Assembly: GCF_002455975.1 (NCBI RefSeq)
Contig: NZ_DKLM01000134.1
Location: forward strand, 1-9,102
Length of the DNA: 9,102 nucleotides
Origin: Clostridium sp. UBA6640
Lineage (GTDB): Bacteria > Bacillota > Clostridia > Clostridiales > Clostridiaceae
Direction: 5' to 3'
Under the pieces are notes generated by a model. The model ran no database searches. It was given only the letters and a program-made list of their open reading frames with translations, and was not told the DNA's origin. How positions within the stretch are numbered: position 1 is the stretch's first letter; every line of letters begins with the position of its first letter. The translations under genes were made by a program, and so were the position numbers. Shown here piece after piece: positions 1-7,072 of this stretch.

Positions 1-53
1 TTGGCGGACAAATGGTTAAGAAAATGGTTGAATCTTACGAAAGAGGATTATAA
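1..53 (+). CDS. alpha/beta-type small acid-soluble spore protein, 3' end only
   Basis: This is the C-terminal end of a small acid-soluble spore protein, cut by the window edge. The visible frame starts at base 3 and reads GGQMVKKMVESYERGL before a TAA stop at 51-53. That is the conserved C-terminal DNA-binding segment of the alpha/beta SASP family, and it nearly matches the ends of the two complete copies downstream. Proteins of this family coat DNA in the dormant spore, shift it towards an A-like form, protect it from UV and heat, and are degraded by the GPR protease at germination. It is the first of three tandem paralogues, and 36 bases separate its stop from the next start. The N-terminal part lies outside the window, so nothing can be said of its start or promoter. 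Confidence 0.93.
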   Translation, partial: GGQMVKKMVESYERGL

Positions 54-89
54 TTAATTATTACTAAATAAAAAGGAGGCGTTCAAGAA

Positions 90-281
90 ATGGCTAATAA
101 CAACAGAATATTAGTTCCACAAGCTAGAGAAGGATTAAACAACTTTAAAATGGAAGCTGCTAAAGAAGTAGGAGTTAATCTTAAAAATGGTTACAACGGA
201 GACTTAACTTCTAGAGAAAATGGTTCAGTTGGCGGACAAATGGTTAAAAAAATGGTTGAATCTTACGAAAGAAATTTATAA
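90..281 (+). CDS. alpha/beta-type small acid-soluble spore protein (tandem copy 2)
   Basis: This 63-residue protein has the full length expected of an alpha/beta-type SASP. It contains the family signatures: an N-terminal stretch ending in AREGLNNFKMEAAKEVGV, where the conserved glutamate of MEAAKE is the likely GPR germination-protease cleavage position, and the second block GDLTSRENGSVGGQMVKKMV that contacts DNA. The role known for the family is to saturate and protect spore chromosomal DNA and to supply amino acids at germination. The start is the ATG at 90, preceded by AAGGAGG at 73-79 with 10 bases between. The DNA is nearly identical to copy 3 through the middle of the gene, which suggests recent duplication or gene conversion. 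These genes are usually read by sigma-G in the forespore, but I could not place a convincing sigma-G promoter. Confidence 0.96.
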   Translation: MANNNRILVPQAREGLNNFKMEAAKEVGVNLKNGYNGDLTSRENGSVGGQMVKKMVESYERNL

Positions 282-391
282 TAACTGCCAAAAATTAAAT
301 GCTATAAGTAAAGATTTAAAATGAATACTAATAATATAGCTAATGATTACATTTAATGTACCATTAACTTAAAAATAAGGAGGCAATTTGT

Positions 392-580
392 ATGAGCAGA
401 AATAGAGTTTTAGTACCAGAAGCTAGAGAAGGATTAAACAACTTTAAAATGGAAGCTGCTAAAGAGGTAGGAGTTAATCTTAAAAATGGTTACAACGGAG
501 ACTTAACATCTAGAGAAGCTGGTTCAATTGGCGGACAAATGGTTAAGAAAATGGTGGAAGCTTACGAAAGAGGATTATAG
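392..580 (+). CDS. alpha/beta-type small acid-soluble spore protein (tandem copy 3)
   Basis: This 62-residue SASP is a close paralogue of the gene at 90-281. Differences cluster at the ends: MSRNRVLVPE instead of MANNNRILVPQ, REAGSIGG instead of RENGSVGG, and AYERGL instead of SYERNL at the C-terminus. The core, including the putative GPR cleavage region MEAAKEVGV and the DNA-binding block, is the same. The start ATG at 392 has AAGGAGG at 377-383, 8 bases upstream. A 110-base gap without a visible terminator separates it from copy 2, so it may be co-transcribed or have its own forespore promoter. Two hairpins immediately downstream (619-653 and 670-713) probably end the transcript. The role in spore DNA protection is assigned from the family. 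Confidence 0.96.
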   Translation: MSRNRVLVPEAREGLNNFKMEAAKEVGVNLKNGYNGDLTSREAGSIGGQMVKKMVEAYERGL

Positions 581-618
581 TCTTAAAATAGCAGACTTAC
601 AATTGAATATGGATATAA

Positions 619-653
619 AGATGAGCGTGACTTAGGTCACGCTTATTTGATTA
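619..653 (+). terminator. rho-independent terminator after the SASP cluster
   Basis: AGCGTGAC (624-631), a TTAG loop and GTCACGCT (636-643) form a perfect 8-bp stem that can extend outwards to 619/648 with A-T and G-T pairs. The trailing sequence TTATTTGATT is T-rich but interrupted, so termination here may be partial. The hairpin lies 38 bases past the stop of SASP copy 3. Confidence 0.75.
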
Positions 654-669
654 TTAATCTAACTTATAA

Positions 670-713
670 AAAAAATAAGAAACTCTAAGATTTAGAGGTT
701 CTTATTTTTTCTT
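670..713. terminator. bidirectional terminator between convergent genes
   Basis: An 18-base arm (670-687) and its partner (693-710) pair with a single mismatch around a 5-base loop. The arm begins with a run of A and ends with a run of T, so each strand reads a stem followed by a U-tract. It sits between the rightward SASP genes and the leftward cysteine-rich peptide gene at 733-897, where a shared terminator is expected. Confidence 0.85.
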
Positions 714-732
714 AAATATTTATTTCATTTCC

Positions 733-897
733 TTATTGTAAATCACAATTTTGACAATCTTGACAACTTCCACAATTTTGATTATCATCTAATTCATTTT
801 TTTCATTGTTTCTTAAGTCATTTTGCACATTTTGTAATTCATTTGCTGAATCTTTAAGACCTTGTTTTTTATTTTTTCTATTTTCCATATTTTTCAT
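733..897 (-). CDS. small cysteine-rich peptide (CxxCxxCxxC), unknown function
   Basis: On the minus strand an ATG at 897 opens a 54-codon frame ending in TAA at 733-735. The peptide starts MKNMENRKNKKQGLKD and ends QNCGSCQDCQNCDLQ. Cysteines 42, 45, 48 and 51 give an evenly spaced CxxCxxCxxC, suited to binding a metal or iron-sulfur cluster or to disulfide bonding. The first 12 residues are basic, and residues 14-28 have hydrophobic residues at L14, L21, V24 and L28, so a short amphipathic or coiled-coil helix is possible. There is no signal peptide or membrane segment. Translation support is strong: GAGGAGG lies at 906-912, 8 bases before the start. The gene converges on the SASP cluster and shares the bidirectional terminator at 670-713. 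I do not recognise the family. It lacks the six-cysteine pattern of SCIFF peptides, and no radical SAM partner is visible. A spore-related or redox role would be a guess. Confidence 0.72.
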   Translation of the reverse strand: MKNMENRKNKKQGLKDSANELQNVQNDLRNNEKNELDDNQNCGSCQDCQNCDLQ

Positions 898-904
898 GAC
901 AGTT

Positions 905-912
905 TCCTCCTC
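905..912 (-). promoter_or_regulatory. ribosome binding site of the cysteine-rich peptide
   Basis: Read on the minus strand this is GAGGAGGA, near-perfect complementarity to the 16S 3' end, at good distance from the ATG at 897-895. It is the main reason to believe that such a short frame is translated. The next in-frame ATG (codon 4) would be too far away. Confidence 0.75.
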
Positions 913-1027
913 ATATTATATTTAATTTTTCTTTGCCTTACGATATTATTATTTGTATTTAAATTTTAAATATTCTTTAATAATATTGAGCATTATGTAA
1001 TTATAATCTACAAATTCCAGCTTTGAT

Positions 1028-1210
1028 CAATGGAAAATGGATAATGAACAATTGACAATTATGGTGGAAATTAGTTTTAATCAAACTAATTTCTTTAATA
1101 GATTTTTTAATACAAGTTACTGTGTCACCTGAAAAAAAATTAATTAAAAACTTTTCTTATAAGAGAGAAGTATCAGCAATTGTCCATTGTCAATCGTCAA
1201 TTCTCAATTG
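1028..1210 (+). repeat. hairpin repeat element A, 183 bp with imperfect terminal inverted repeats
   Basis: The left end (1028-1060) and the reverse complement of the right end (1178-1210) agree at 25 of 33 positions by hand alignment. Both are built of short words related to ACAATTGACAATT. Just inside the left end is a perfect 11-bp hairpin, GAAATTAGTTT (1067-1077) and AAACTAATTTC (1083-1093) with a 5-base loop. There is no coding potential, so if it moves it would depend on enzymes supplied elsewhere, as miniature inverted-repeat elements do. I found no clear target-site duplication. The plan resembles elements B, C and D in this window, but the end words differ. Confidence 0.6.
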
Positions 1211-1290
1211 CATAAAGGTAAGCTAAAACAATTTGTTAACACAATTTTTTGAATGTATATATTAAATTTAAGAATAGTATATTTATATAT

Positions 1291-1545
1291 AGATGTACCA
1301 CTTCTAAATTTGATCTATCCCTAAAAACAATTAACATTTATTGATATTGCCACTAATACTATTGAATTCACAGTTGTGAATATTTCTTAAAGTTACGCAG
1401 TAACTTTTTTAAAAGACTAGCAATATAAAATTGCTAGCCAAAAATATATTTTAAGAAATTATTTTTCTAAAAAAATAATTTCTTTCTTAACTGTGCACTG
1501 TGAATTGTGAATTGTGCACTGATCTAAGTTGTGCACTGTGAATTG
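1291..1545 (-). repeat. hairpin repeat element B with conserved flank
   Basis: This is a non-coding repeat homologous to element C (7073-7360) in inverted orientation. Its parts in plus-strand order are: a flank of about 73 bases beginning AGATGTACCACTTCTAAATT; a short end with GAATTCACAGTTGTGAA; a terminator-like stem AAAGTTAC/GTAACTTT (1389-1407) followed by T's; a perfect 8-bp hairpin CTAGCAAT/ATTGCTAG (1417-1437); a perfect 14-bp hairpin (1453-1466 with 1471-1484); and a run of words such as GTGCACTGTGAATTGTGAATTG up to 1545. The 1291-1373 block differs from C at about 13 of 83 positions, nearly all transitions. The block around the 14-bp hairpin differs at about 7 of 79. Strand is given relative to elements A, C and D. 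Confidence 0.72.
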
Positions 1546-1797
1546 AAATATTCAAATTTGTAGCTATATTAAGCTATACATTAATTTTCAAAGTAGTTTA
1601 TCTATGATGGAGTTATACTATAGATATATATAAATATTTATAGCAATACTAAAAGGTGTATTATTATATAAAAATAATTCATAGAAAACATAAGAAATAC
1701 ATACAATGAATAGAAAAAATATATTATAGTTTGTATATATACGAATATTTTTAATAAAATTTTATAAAAAGTACTTTTAAAAATGATAATAATATAT

Positions 1798-1808
1798 TAT
1801 AATATAAT
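1798..1808 (+). promoter_or_regulatory. purL: candidate -10 region for purL
   Basis: Two overlapping TATAAT hexamers (1798-1803 and 1803-1808) lie just upstream of the first CGAA box. Either would place the transcription start in or near that box, so a bound repressor would block initiation. No good -35 hexamer is present at the usual 17-base distance (TTTTAA at 1775-1780 is the best). Because the region is almost all A and T, this call is tentative. Confidence 0.4.
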
Positions 1809-1850
1809 TATCGAACGATAATAATAAAAAATAAAATAAAGTTCGTAATA
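1807..1850 (+). promoter_or_regulatory. purL: putative PurR operator: two inverted PurBoxes ahead of purL
   Basis: Box 1 is ATTATCGAACGATA (1807-1820). Box 2 (1837-1850), read on the minus strand, is TATTACGAACTTTA. Both are 14-bp boxes centred on CGAA, they are inverted to each other, and exactly 16 bases separate them. In Bacillus subtilis PurR sites, as I recall them, two such PurBoxes with central CGAA stand as inverted repeats 16-17 bp apart. The pair lies 26 bases upstream of the purL start, at the head of a purine gene block, where the operator would be expected. PurR itself is not in the window. It is typically relieved from DNA by PRPP, so the block should be on when purines are scarce. 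Confidence 0.68.
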
Positions 1851-1876
1851 ATAAAGGATTACTCAAGGGGGAAAAG

Positions 1877-4800
1877 ATGAGAAAAGATATTTTTACAGTG
1901 TTTGTAGAGAAAAAAACGAATTTTGACTTGGAGAGTGAAGGTTTATTAAAGGATTTTAAACATCTCTTAAGAGTAGATGGCTTAAAGGACGTTAGAGTAA
2001 TCAACAGATATGACATAGAAGGAATTAATGAGGGTGAATATAAAGAAATAAAAGCTAATATTTTAAGTGAATCCAATATAGATAAAGTTTATGATGGAGA
2101 TTTTAAATTTGATGGTAAAAGAGTATTTTCAGTGGAGTATGTACCAGGACAATACGATCAGAGAGCAGACTCTGCTGCACAATGCATACAAATAATGACC
2201 CAAAAGGAAATGCCTAAGGTTAAAAGCTCAAAGATTATAACCTTAAATGGAAATATTAGTGATGAAGATTTTGAAAAAATAAAAAAATACTATATAAATA
2301 ATGTAGATTCGAGAGAAGCTTCTATAGGAGAATGCAAAAGTCTTGAAGTAGAAAGTAAAGAACCAAAGGATGTAGAAATACTAAAGAATTTCATTAATTT
2401 AGATGAAAAAGAACTAAATGAGTTTTTAGGCTATCATTCGTTAGCAATGAATATAGAGGATTTGGAACTTATTCAAAAATATTTTAGAGAGGAAGAACAG
2501 AGAGAGCCTACAGTTACAGAAATAAAAGTAATAGATACTTATTGGTCAGATCACTGTAGACATACAACCTTCCAGACTATTTTAGAGGATATAAGTTTTG
2601 AAGATGGAAAATACACAGAAGCTATAAAAGAAGGTTTTGATATTTATAAGAAATATAGAGAAGAGTTATATAAAGATAAAGAAAAACCTATGACATTAAT
2701 GGATATGGCTGTTATAGGAATGAAGAAGCTAAGAGCTTCAGGAAAATTGAATGATTTAGATATATCTGATGAAATTAATGCTTGTAGCATAGTTGTTGAT
2801 GTAAATGTAGATGAAAAATTAGAAAAATATTTAATAATGTTTAAAAATGAAACCCATAATCATCCTACAGAAATTGAACCTTTTGGTGGTGCATCTACAT
2901 GTTTAGGCGGTGCTATAAGGGATCCGCTATCTGGTAGAAGTTATGTTTATCAAGCAATGAGGGTTACTGGAAGTGGAGATCCTAGAACGCCAATTGAAAA
3001 GACTTTAAAGGGGAAATTACCACAAAGAAAAATAACAAAAGAGGCAGCAAAAGGTTATAGTAGCTATGGAAATCAAATAGGTCTTGCTACCGGCCATGTA
3101 GCAGAAATCTATCATGAAGGCTATTTAGCTAAAAGAATGGAAGTTGGAGCAGTAATAGCTGCAGCACCTTATGAAAATGTAATAAGAAAAACTCCAGAAA
3201 GCGGCGATGTAATAATTTTACTTGGAGGAAGAACAGGTAGGGATGGAATAGGCGGAGCATCTGGTTCCTCTAAGGAGCATAGTGAAAATTCCCTTGAAAG
3301 CTGCGGAGCAGAGGTTCAAAAAGGAAATGCTCCAATAGAAAGAAAAATCCAAAGATTATTTAGAAAAAAGGAAGCTACAACTTTAATTAAAAAATGCAAT
3401 GATTTTGGTGCTGGAGGAGTTTCTGTTGCAATAGGAGAACTTGCAGAAGGAATAAATATAAATCTGGATTTAGTAACTAAAAAATATGAAGGATTAGATG
3501 GAACAGAAATTGCAATATCAGAGTCTCAGGAAAGAATGGCAGTAGTAGTTGAAAAAAATCATGCAGAAAAATTTATTAAACTTGCAGAAGAAGAAAATTT
3601 AGAAGCTGTAGTAGTAGCAGTGGTCACTAACGATAAGCGAGTTACTATGACTTGGAGAGAAAAGGAAATAGTAAGTCTTTCAAGAGAGTTTTTAGATACT
3701 AATGGTGCTAAGAGTTATATAAATATTGAAGTGAAAGAGCCTTTGAAAGATGAGAATTATTTTAGTAAAAGCAAGTTTAAAAGTGAGTCTGTAAAAGAAT
3801 GTTTTAAGAATACATTGAAGGATTTAAATATATGCTCCCAAAAAGGACTTGTGGAAATGTTTGATAGTTCAATAGGTGGAAACACAGTACTTATGCCTTT
3901 TGGAGGAAAAAGTCAAAGTACTCCAAGTGAAGGTATGGTAGGGAAAATTCCAGTTTTAGATGGAGAAACTGCAACAGGAACAATAATGGCACATGGCTTT
4001 AATCCATATATATCAGAATGGAGTCCTTTCCATGGAGGATTATATGCTGTAGTAGAAAGTGTCACAAAGATTGTTGCATTAGGAGGAGACTACAAAAATA
4101 TTAGATTATCTCTTCAAGAATATTTTGAAAAGCTAGGTACAGATAAAAGAAAATGGGGTAAACCTTTTTCAGCATTATTAGGTGCACTGTATGCTGAAGA
4201 TCAGCTTCAAATACCAGCTATAGGTGGAAAAGATAGTATGTCTGGTACTTTTAAAGATTTAAACGTGCCACCTACATTAATATCTTTTGGGGTTTCTACT
4301 GTAAATGTAAATAAAGTGATTTCACAAGAATTTAAAGCTTTAAATAGTAAAGTAGTGGTTATAAATTCAAGAAGAGATAAAAGAGAAGTTCTGGATTTTG
4401 ACAGTTTAAAGAAAAATTATGAGCTAGTTCATTCTTTAATAAATAGAGGAAAAGTGCTTGCATCTCATACTGTAAAGTCTGGTGGAGCAATTGAATCTAT
4501 AAGTAAAATGTGCTTTGGAAATAAAATTGGATTTAGCTTTAATAATAATATTTCTTTAAGGGAATTGAGTGAGCCAAGATACGGTAGCATTGTTTTAGAA
4601 TTAGAAAATCACATAAATATTGAGGAAGAATTAAATGACGTGGAATACACTCTTTTAGGAAGTACTATAGAAAAATATGAAATTAACATTAATGGGGAAA
4701 CAATTTCATTAGAAGAACTTCAAAATGATTTTGAGGATACATTAAAAGATATATTCCAAGCAGATTATTCAGATAATAGGTTTGAAAATGAGAAAATAAA

Positions 4801-5653
4801 AAATTATAGTTCAAAAATAAATAATTCAATTAAATCGCCATTAATAAAGGTATCAAAACCTAAGGTGCTAATACCAATATTTCCAGGTACAAACTGCGAA
4901 TATGATTGTGAAAGAGCATTTGTAAAAGCAGGTGGGGAAGTAAATACCTTAGTATTTAATAATTTAAGTTCAAGACATATCGAAAATTCTATTGATGAAT
5001 TAGCAAATCAAATTTCTAAATCACAAATAGTTATGCTTCCAGGAGGATTTAGTGCTGGAGATGAGCCAGACGGATCTGGGAAATTTATAGCTACAATTTT
5101 TAGAAATGAAAAGATTAAATATGAAATTATGAATTTACTTAAAAACAGAGATGGATTGATATTAGGCATATGTAATGGCTTCCAAGCACTTATAAAGTTA
5201 GGACTAGTTACTTATGGAGAAATTGTAGATATTAAGGAAGATAGTCCAACCCTAACTTATAATGCTATAGGAAGGCATATATCCTGTATGGTCAATACTA
5301 AAATAGTTTCAAATTCTTCACCATGGTTTAATTCAATGAAGGTAGGAGAAATTCATACTATACCGGTTTCTCATGGTGAGGGAAGATTTTATGCAGATGA
5401 GGAAAATATTAAGAAGTTATTTGAGAATAATCAAGTTGCTACTCAATATGTAGATTTTGAAGGTAATCCAACCTATGATATAAAATTTAATCCTAATGGT
5501 TCTTGTTATGCTATAGAAGGAATAACAAGCCCAGATGGAAGAGTTTTGGGGAAAATGGGGCATAGTGAAAGAGTAGGAAAGAATGTAATTAAAAATGTTA
5601 TAGGAAATCATGAGCAGAAAATATTTGAAAGTGGAGTTAATTATTTTAAATAA
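1877..5653 (+). CDS. purL: phosphoribosylformylglycinamidine synthase, single-chain
   Basis: This enzyme catalyses step 4 of purine synthesis: FGAR + ATP + glutamine to FGAM + ADP + Pi + glutamate, in the cytosol. The 1258 residues combine what Bacillus splits into PurS, PurL and PurQ, and the length and sequence fit the clade-II form found in clostridia and streptococci. A PurS-like N-terminus (about 1-150) and a linker precede the synthase lobes, with DTYWSDHCRH at 220-229, NETHNHPT at 324-331, the glycine-rich GGRTGRDGIGG at 450-460 and PAIGGKDSMSG at 780-790. The glutaminase domain starts near 995, with LPGGFS at 1054-1059, nucleophile Cys1099 in GICNGFQ, and the probable triad partners His1229 and Glu1231 in GHSERVG. 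The frame is intact. The start is the ATG at 1877, preceded by AAGGGGG (1865-1871). It is the first purine gene downstream of the putative PurR operator, and 135 bases separate it from purE. Confidence 0.97.
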   Translation: MRKDIFTVFVEKKTNFDLESEGLLKDFKHLLRVDGLKDVRVINRYDIEGINEGEYKEIKANILSESNIDKVYDGDFKFDGKRVFSVEYVPGQYDQRADSAAQCIQIMTQKEMPKVKSSKIITLNGNISDEDFEKIKKYYINNVDSREASIGECKSLEVESKEPKDVEILKNFINLDEKELNEFLGYHSLAMNIEDLELIQKYFREEEQREPTVTEIKVIDTYWSDHCRHTTFQTILEDISFEDGKYTEAIKEGFDIYKKYREELYKDKEKPMTLMDMAVIGMKKLRASGKLNDLDISDEINACSIVVDVNVDEKLEKYLIMFKNETHNHPTEIEPFGGASTCLGGAIRDPLSGRSYVYQAMRVTGSGDPRTPIEKTLKGKLPQRKITKEAAKGYSSYGNQIGLATGHVAEIYHEGYLAKRMEVGAVIAAAPYENVIRKTPESGDVIILLGGRTGRDGIGGASGSSKEHSENSLESCGAEVQKGNAPIERKIQRLFRKKEATTLIKKCNDFGAGGVSVAIGELAEGININLDLVTKKYEGLDGTEIAISESQERMAVVVEKNHAEKFIKLAEEENLEAVVVAVVTNDKRVTMTWREKEIVSLSREFLDTNGAKSYINIEVKEPLKDENYFSKSKFKSESVKECFKNTLKDLNICSQKGLVEMFDSSIGGNTVLMPFGGKSQSTPSEGMVGKIPVLDGETATGTIMAHGFNPYISEWSPFHGGLYAVVESVTKIVALGGDYKNIRLSLQEYFEKLGTDKRKWGKPFSALLGALYAEDQLQIPAIGGKDSMSGTFKDLNVPPTLISFGVSTVNVNKVISQEFKALNSKVVVINSRRDKREVLDFDSLKKNYELVHSLINRGKVLASHTVKSGGAIESISKMCFGNKIGFSFNNNISLRELSEPRYGSIVLELENHINIEEELNDVEYTLLGSTIEKYEININGETISLEELQNDFEDTLKDIFQADYSDNRFENEKIKNYSSKINNSIKSPLIKVSKPKVLIPIFPGTNCEYDCERAFVKAGGEVNTLVFNNLSSRHIENSIDELANQISKSQIVMLPGGFSAGDEPDGSGKFIATIFRNEKIKYEIMNLLKNRDGLILGICNGFQALIKLGLVTYGEIVDIKEDSPTLTYNAIGRHISCMVNTKIVSNSSPWFNSMKVGEIHTIPVSHGEGRFYADEENIKKLFENNQVATQYVDFEGNPTYDIKFNPNGSCYAIEGITSPDGRVLGKMGHSERVGKNVIKNVIGNHEQKIFESGVNYFK

Positions 5654-5788
5654 GAGGTTTAAAATGAAGTAATTAGACAAAGTCGATATGAAAATTCAAC
5701 AATATTTCCTAGTTATTTCAACATTCTTAGCCTAAAAATTGAGAATGAAGATTTATATATTTAAAAAATAAAATTTTGGAGGTTCTAT

Positions 5789-6268
5789 ATGAGAGTAGCA
5801 ATAATTTTTGGTAGTAGATCAGATACAGAGGTAATGAGAAATGCAGCAAAATGTTTGAGGGAGTTTGATATAGAATTTGAAGCACATATTTTATCTGCTC
5901 ATAGAGTACCGGAAAGATTGGGAGAAGTACTTAATGAACTTGAAGATAAAGGATGCGAATGCATAATTGCAGGAGCAGGGCTTGCTGCCCATCTTCCAGG
6001 AGTTATAGCATCGAAAACTTTAATTCCTGTAATAGGAGTTCCTATAAAAGGAGCTATTGAGGGATTAGATGCACTATACTCTATAGTTCAAATGCCAAAA
6101 TCAATACCAGTAGCAACAGTTGGAATTAATAATAGCTATAATGCGGGAATGTTAGCGGTACAAATATTAGCAAATAAATATCCAGAAGTTAAAGAAAAAT
6201 TAGTAGAGTATAGAAAGAGTATGAAAGAAAACTTTATAAAAGAAAATGGAGAAGGGGTTGAACTATAA
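5789..6268 (+). CDS. purE: 5-(carboxyamino)imidazole ribonucleotide mutase (or AIR carboxylase)
   Basis: PurE forms 4-carboxy-AIR, the carboxylated substrate of PurC. Its 159 residues are the usual size of the bacterial octameric enzyme. Visible motifs are GSRSD at 8-12 (phosphate binding), SAHRVP at 36-41 and GAGLAAHLPG at 62-71, with histidines 38 and 68 matching the two active-site histidines of the E. coli enzyme, then PVIGVP and LDALYSIVQMP. SAHRVP replaces the more common SAHRTP. LYSIVQMP resembles class I (N5-CAIR mutase), which needs PurK, but no purK is in the window, so class II (direct CO2 use) is not excluded. The start ATG at 5789 has GGAGG at 5778-5782, 6 bases away. The stop overlaps the purC start by one base (TAATG), indicating coupled translation. 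Confidence 0.95.
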   Translation: MRVAIIFGSRSDTEVMRNAAKCLREFDIEFEAHILSAHRVPERLGEVLNELEDKGCECIIAGAGLAAHLPGVIASKTLIPVIGVPIKGAIEGLDALYSIVQMPKSIPVATVGINNSYNAGMLAVQILANKYPEVKEKLVEYRKSMKENFIKENGEGVEL

Positions 6269-6972
6269 TGGAAAATAAAGTATTAATGTACGAAGGAAAA
6301 GCTAAAAAAATATTTTCAACAGATAACTCAGATGAAGTTTTAGTTTACTATAAAGATGATGCAACAGCTTTTAACGGAGAGAAAAAAGCTTCTATAGCTT
6401 CAAAAGGAATATTAAACAACAGTATTACTTCATTATTATTTGAAATGCTAAATGAAAAAGGTGTAAAAACTCATTTTATCAAAAAAGTAAGTGATAGAGA
6501 ACAAATTTGTAAAAAGGTAGAAATAATACCTCTTGAAGTTATAGTAAGAAATGTGGCAGCAGGAAGTATGGCTAAAAGATATGGATTAGAGGAAGGAACA
6601 GAGCTTAAAACTACAGTATTTGAATTAAGTTATAAAAATGATGATCTAGGAGACCCATTAATGAATGATTATCATGCAGTAGCTATGGAGATTGCGACCT
6701 TTGATGAATTATATTATATTTATGGAGTAGCTGCAGAAGTAAATGAACTTTTAACAGAATTCTTTAAAGCTCAAAATATAAAGCTGATAGATTTTAAATT
6801 AGAATTTGGTAGATTAAACGGAGAAATTCTATTAGCAGATGAGATTTCACCTGATACTTGTAGACTTTGGGATATGACTACAGGAGAAAAGCTTGATAAA
6901 GATAGATTTAGAAGAGGCATTGGAGATTTAGTAGAAGGATATACTGAAGTATTGAATAGAATGATGAAATAG
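6268..6972 (+). CDS. purC: phosphoribosylaminoimidazole-succinocarboxamide (SAICAR) synthase
   Basis: PurC joins CAIR and aspartate with ATP hydrolysis to form SAICAR, directly after PurE in the pathway. The 234 residues match the usual length of the bacterial enzyme. Signatures are YEGKAKKIF at 8-16 (nucleotide-binding start of the family), VRNVAAGSMAKRYG from 93, DFKLEFGR from 175 and DEISPDTCRLWD from 191, which carries metal and substrate contacts in the family. The ATG at 6268 shares its A with the purE stop. GAAGGGG at 6251-6257, inside the end of purE, gives a ribosome binding site 10 bases upstream, so purE and purC are certainly one translational unit. Downstream, no terminator is evident before repeat element C. 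The frame is intact. Confidence 0.97.
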   Translation: MENKVLMYEGKAKKIFSTDNSDEVLVYYKDDATAFNGEKKASIASKGILNNSITSLLFEMLNEKGVKTHFIKKVSDREQICKKVEIIPLEVIVRNVAAGSMAKRYGLEEGTELKTTVFELSYKNDDLGDPLMNDYHAVAMEIATFDELYYIYGVAAEVNELLTEFFKAQNIKLIDFKLEFGRLNGEILLADEISPDTCRLWDMTTGEKLDKDRFRRGIGDLVEGYTEVLNRMMK

Positions 6973-7072
6973 TTATAAGGTTTAAAAGATAATTATAAGA
7001 CATCTTTAGGAAAATAGTAAATTACTCTAAAATTTAATGTATGTATGAATATAAGTTACAGCTTGATATATT

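Larger units (their letters stand above)
898..1876. other. long intergenic region with two repeats and the purL leader
   Basis: These 979 bases hold no convincing gene on either strand. From left to right they carry the upstream region of the minus-strand peptide gene (898-1027), hairpin repeat A (1028-1210), an AT-rich gap, hairpin repeat B with its conserved flank (1291-1545), about 250 bases of very AT-rich DNA in which I see no structure beyond simple AT runs, and the promoter/operator region of purL (about 1770-1870). No purine-riboswitch core and no T-box or tRNA was seen. Confidence 0.7.

Noticed and set aside
282..391. Sigma-G promoter upstream of SASP copy 3
   Set aside because: GAATA (323-327) and CATTTAA (350-356) resemble the two elements, but their spacing of 22 bases is too long, so I did not call it.
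1500..1545. CRISPR array in the GTGAATTGTGCACTG word repeats
   Set aside because: The repeated words are only about 7-15 bases, abut without unique spacers of constant length, and form the end of a hairpin element.
1546..1876. Purine riboswitch or other structured RNA leader upstream of purL
   Set aside because: No purine-aptamer core (such as the paired P1 with TATA and the conserved loop bases) and no strong GC stem could be found. The region is mostly simple AT runs apart from the CGAA boxes.
1777..2076. 99-codon minus-strand frame over the purL start
   Set aside because: It is antisense to the conserved purL coding region and its operator, has low-complexity hydrophobic sequence typical of AT-rich shadows, and lacks independent support.
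5417..5680. 87-codon minus-strand frame over the purL 3' end
   Set aside because: It is antisense to the conserved glutaminase domain of PurL, is rich in I, F, Y and N as expected from AT-rich antisense, and shows no recognisable motif.
5654..5788. Terminator or promoter between purL and purE
   Set aside because: Only a weak 8-bp stem with a 10-base loop (around CATTCTTA/TGAGAATG) is visible, with no T-tract, and no CGAA box or clear -35/-10 pair. Read-through seems more likely.
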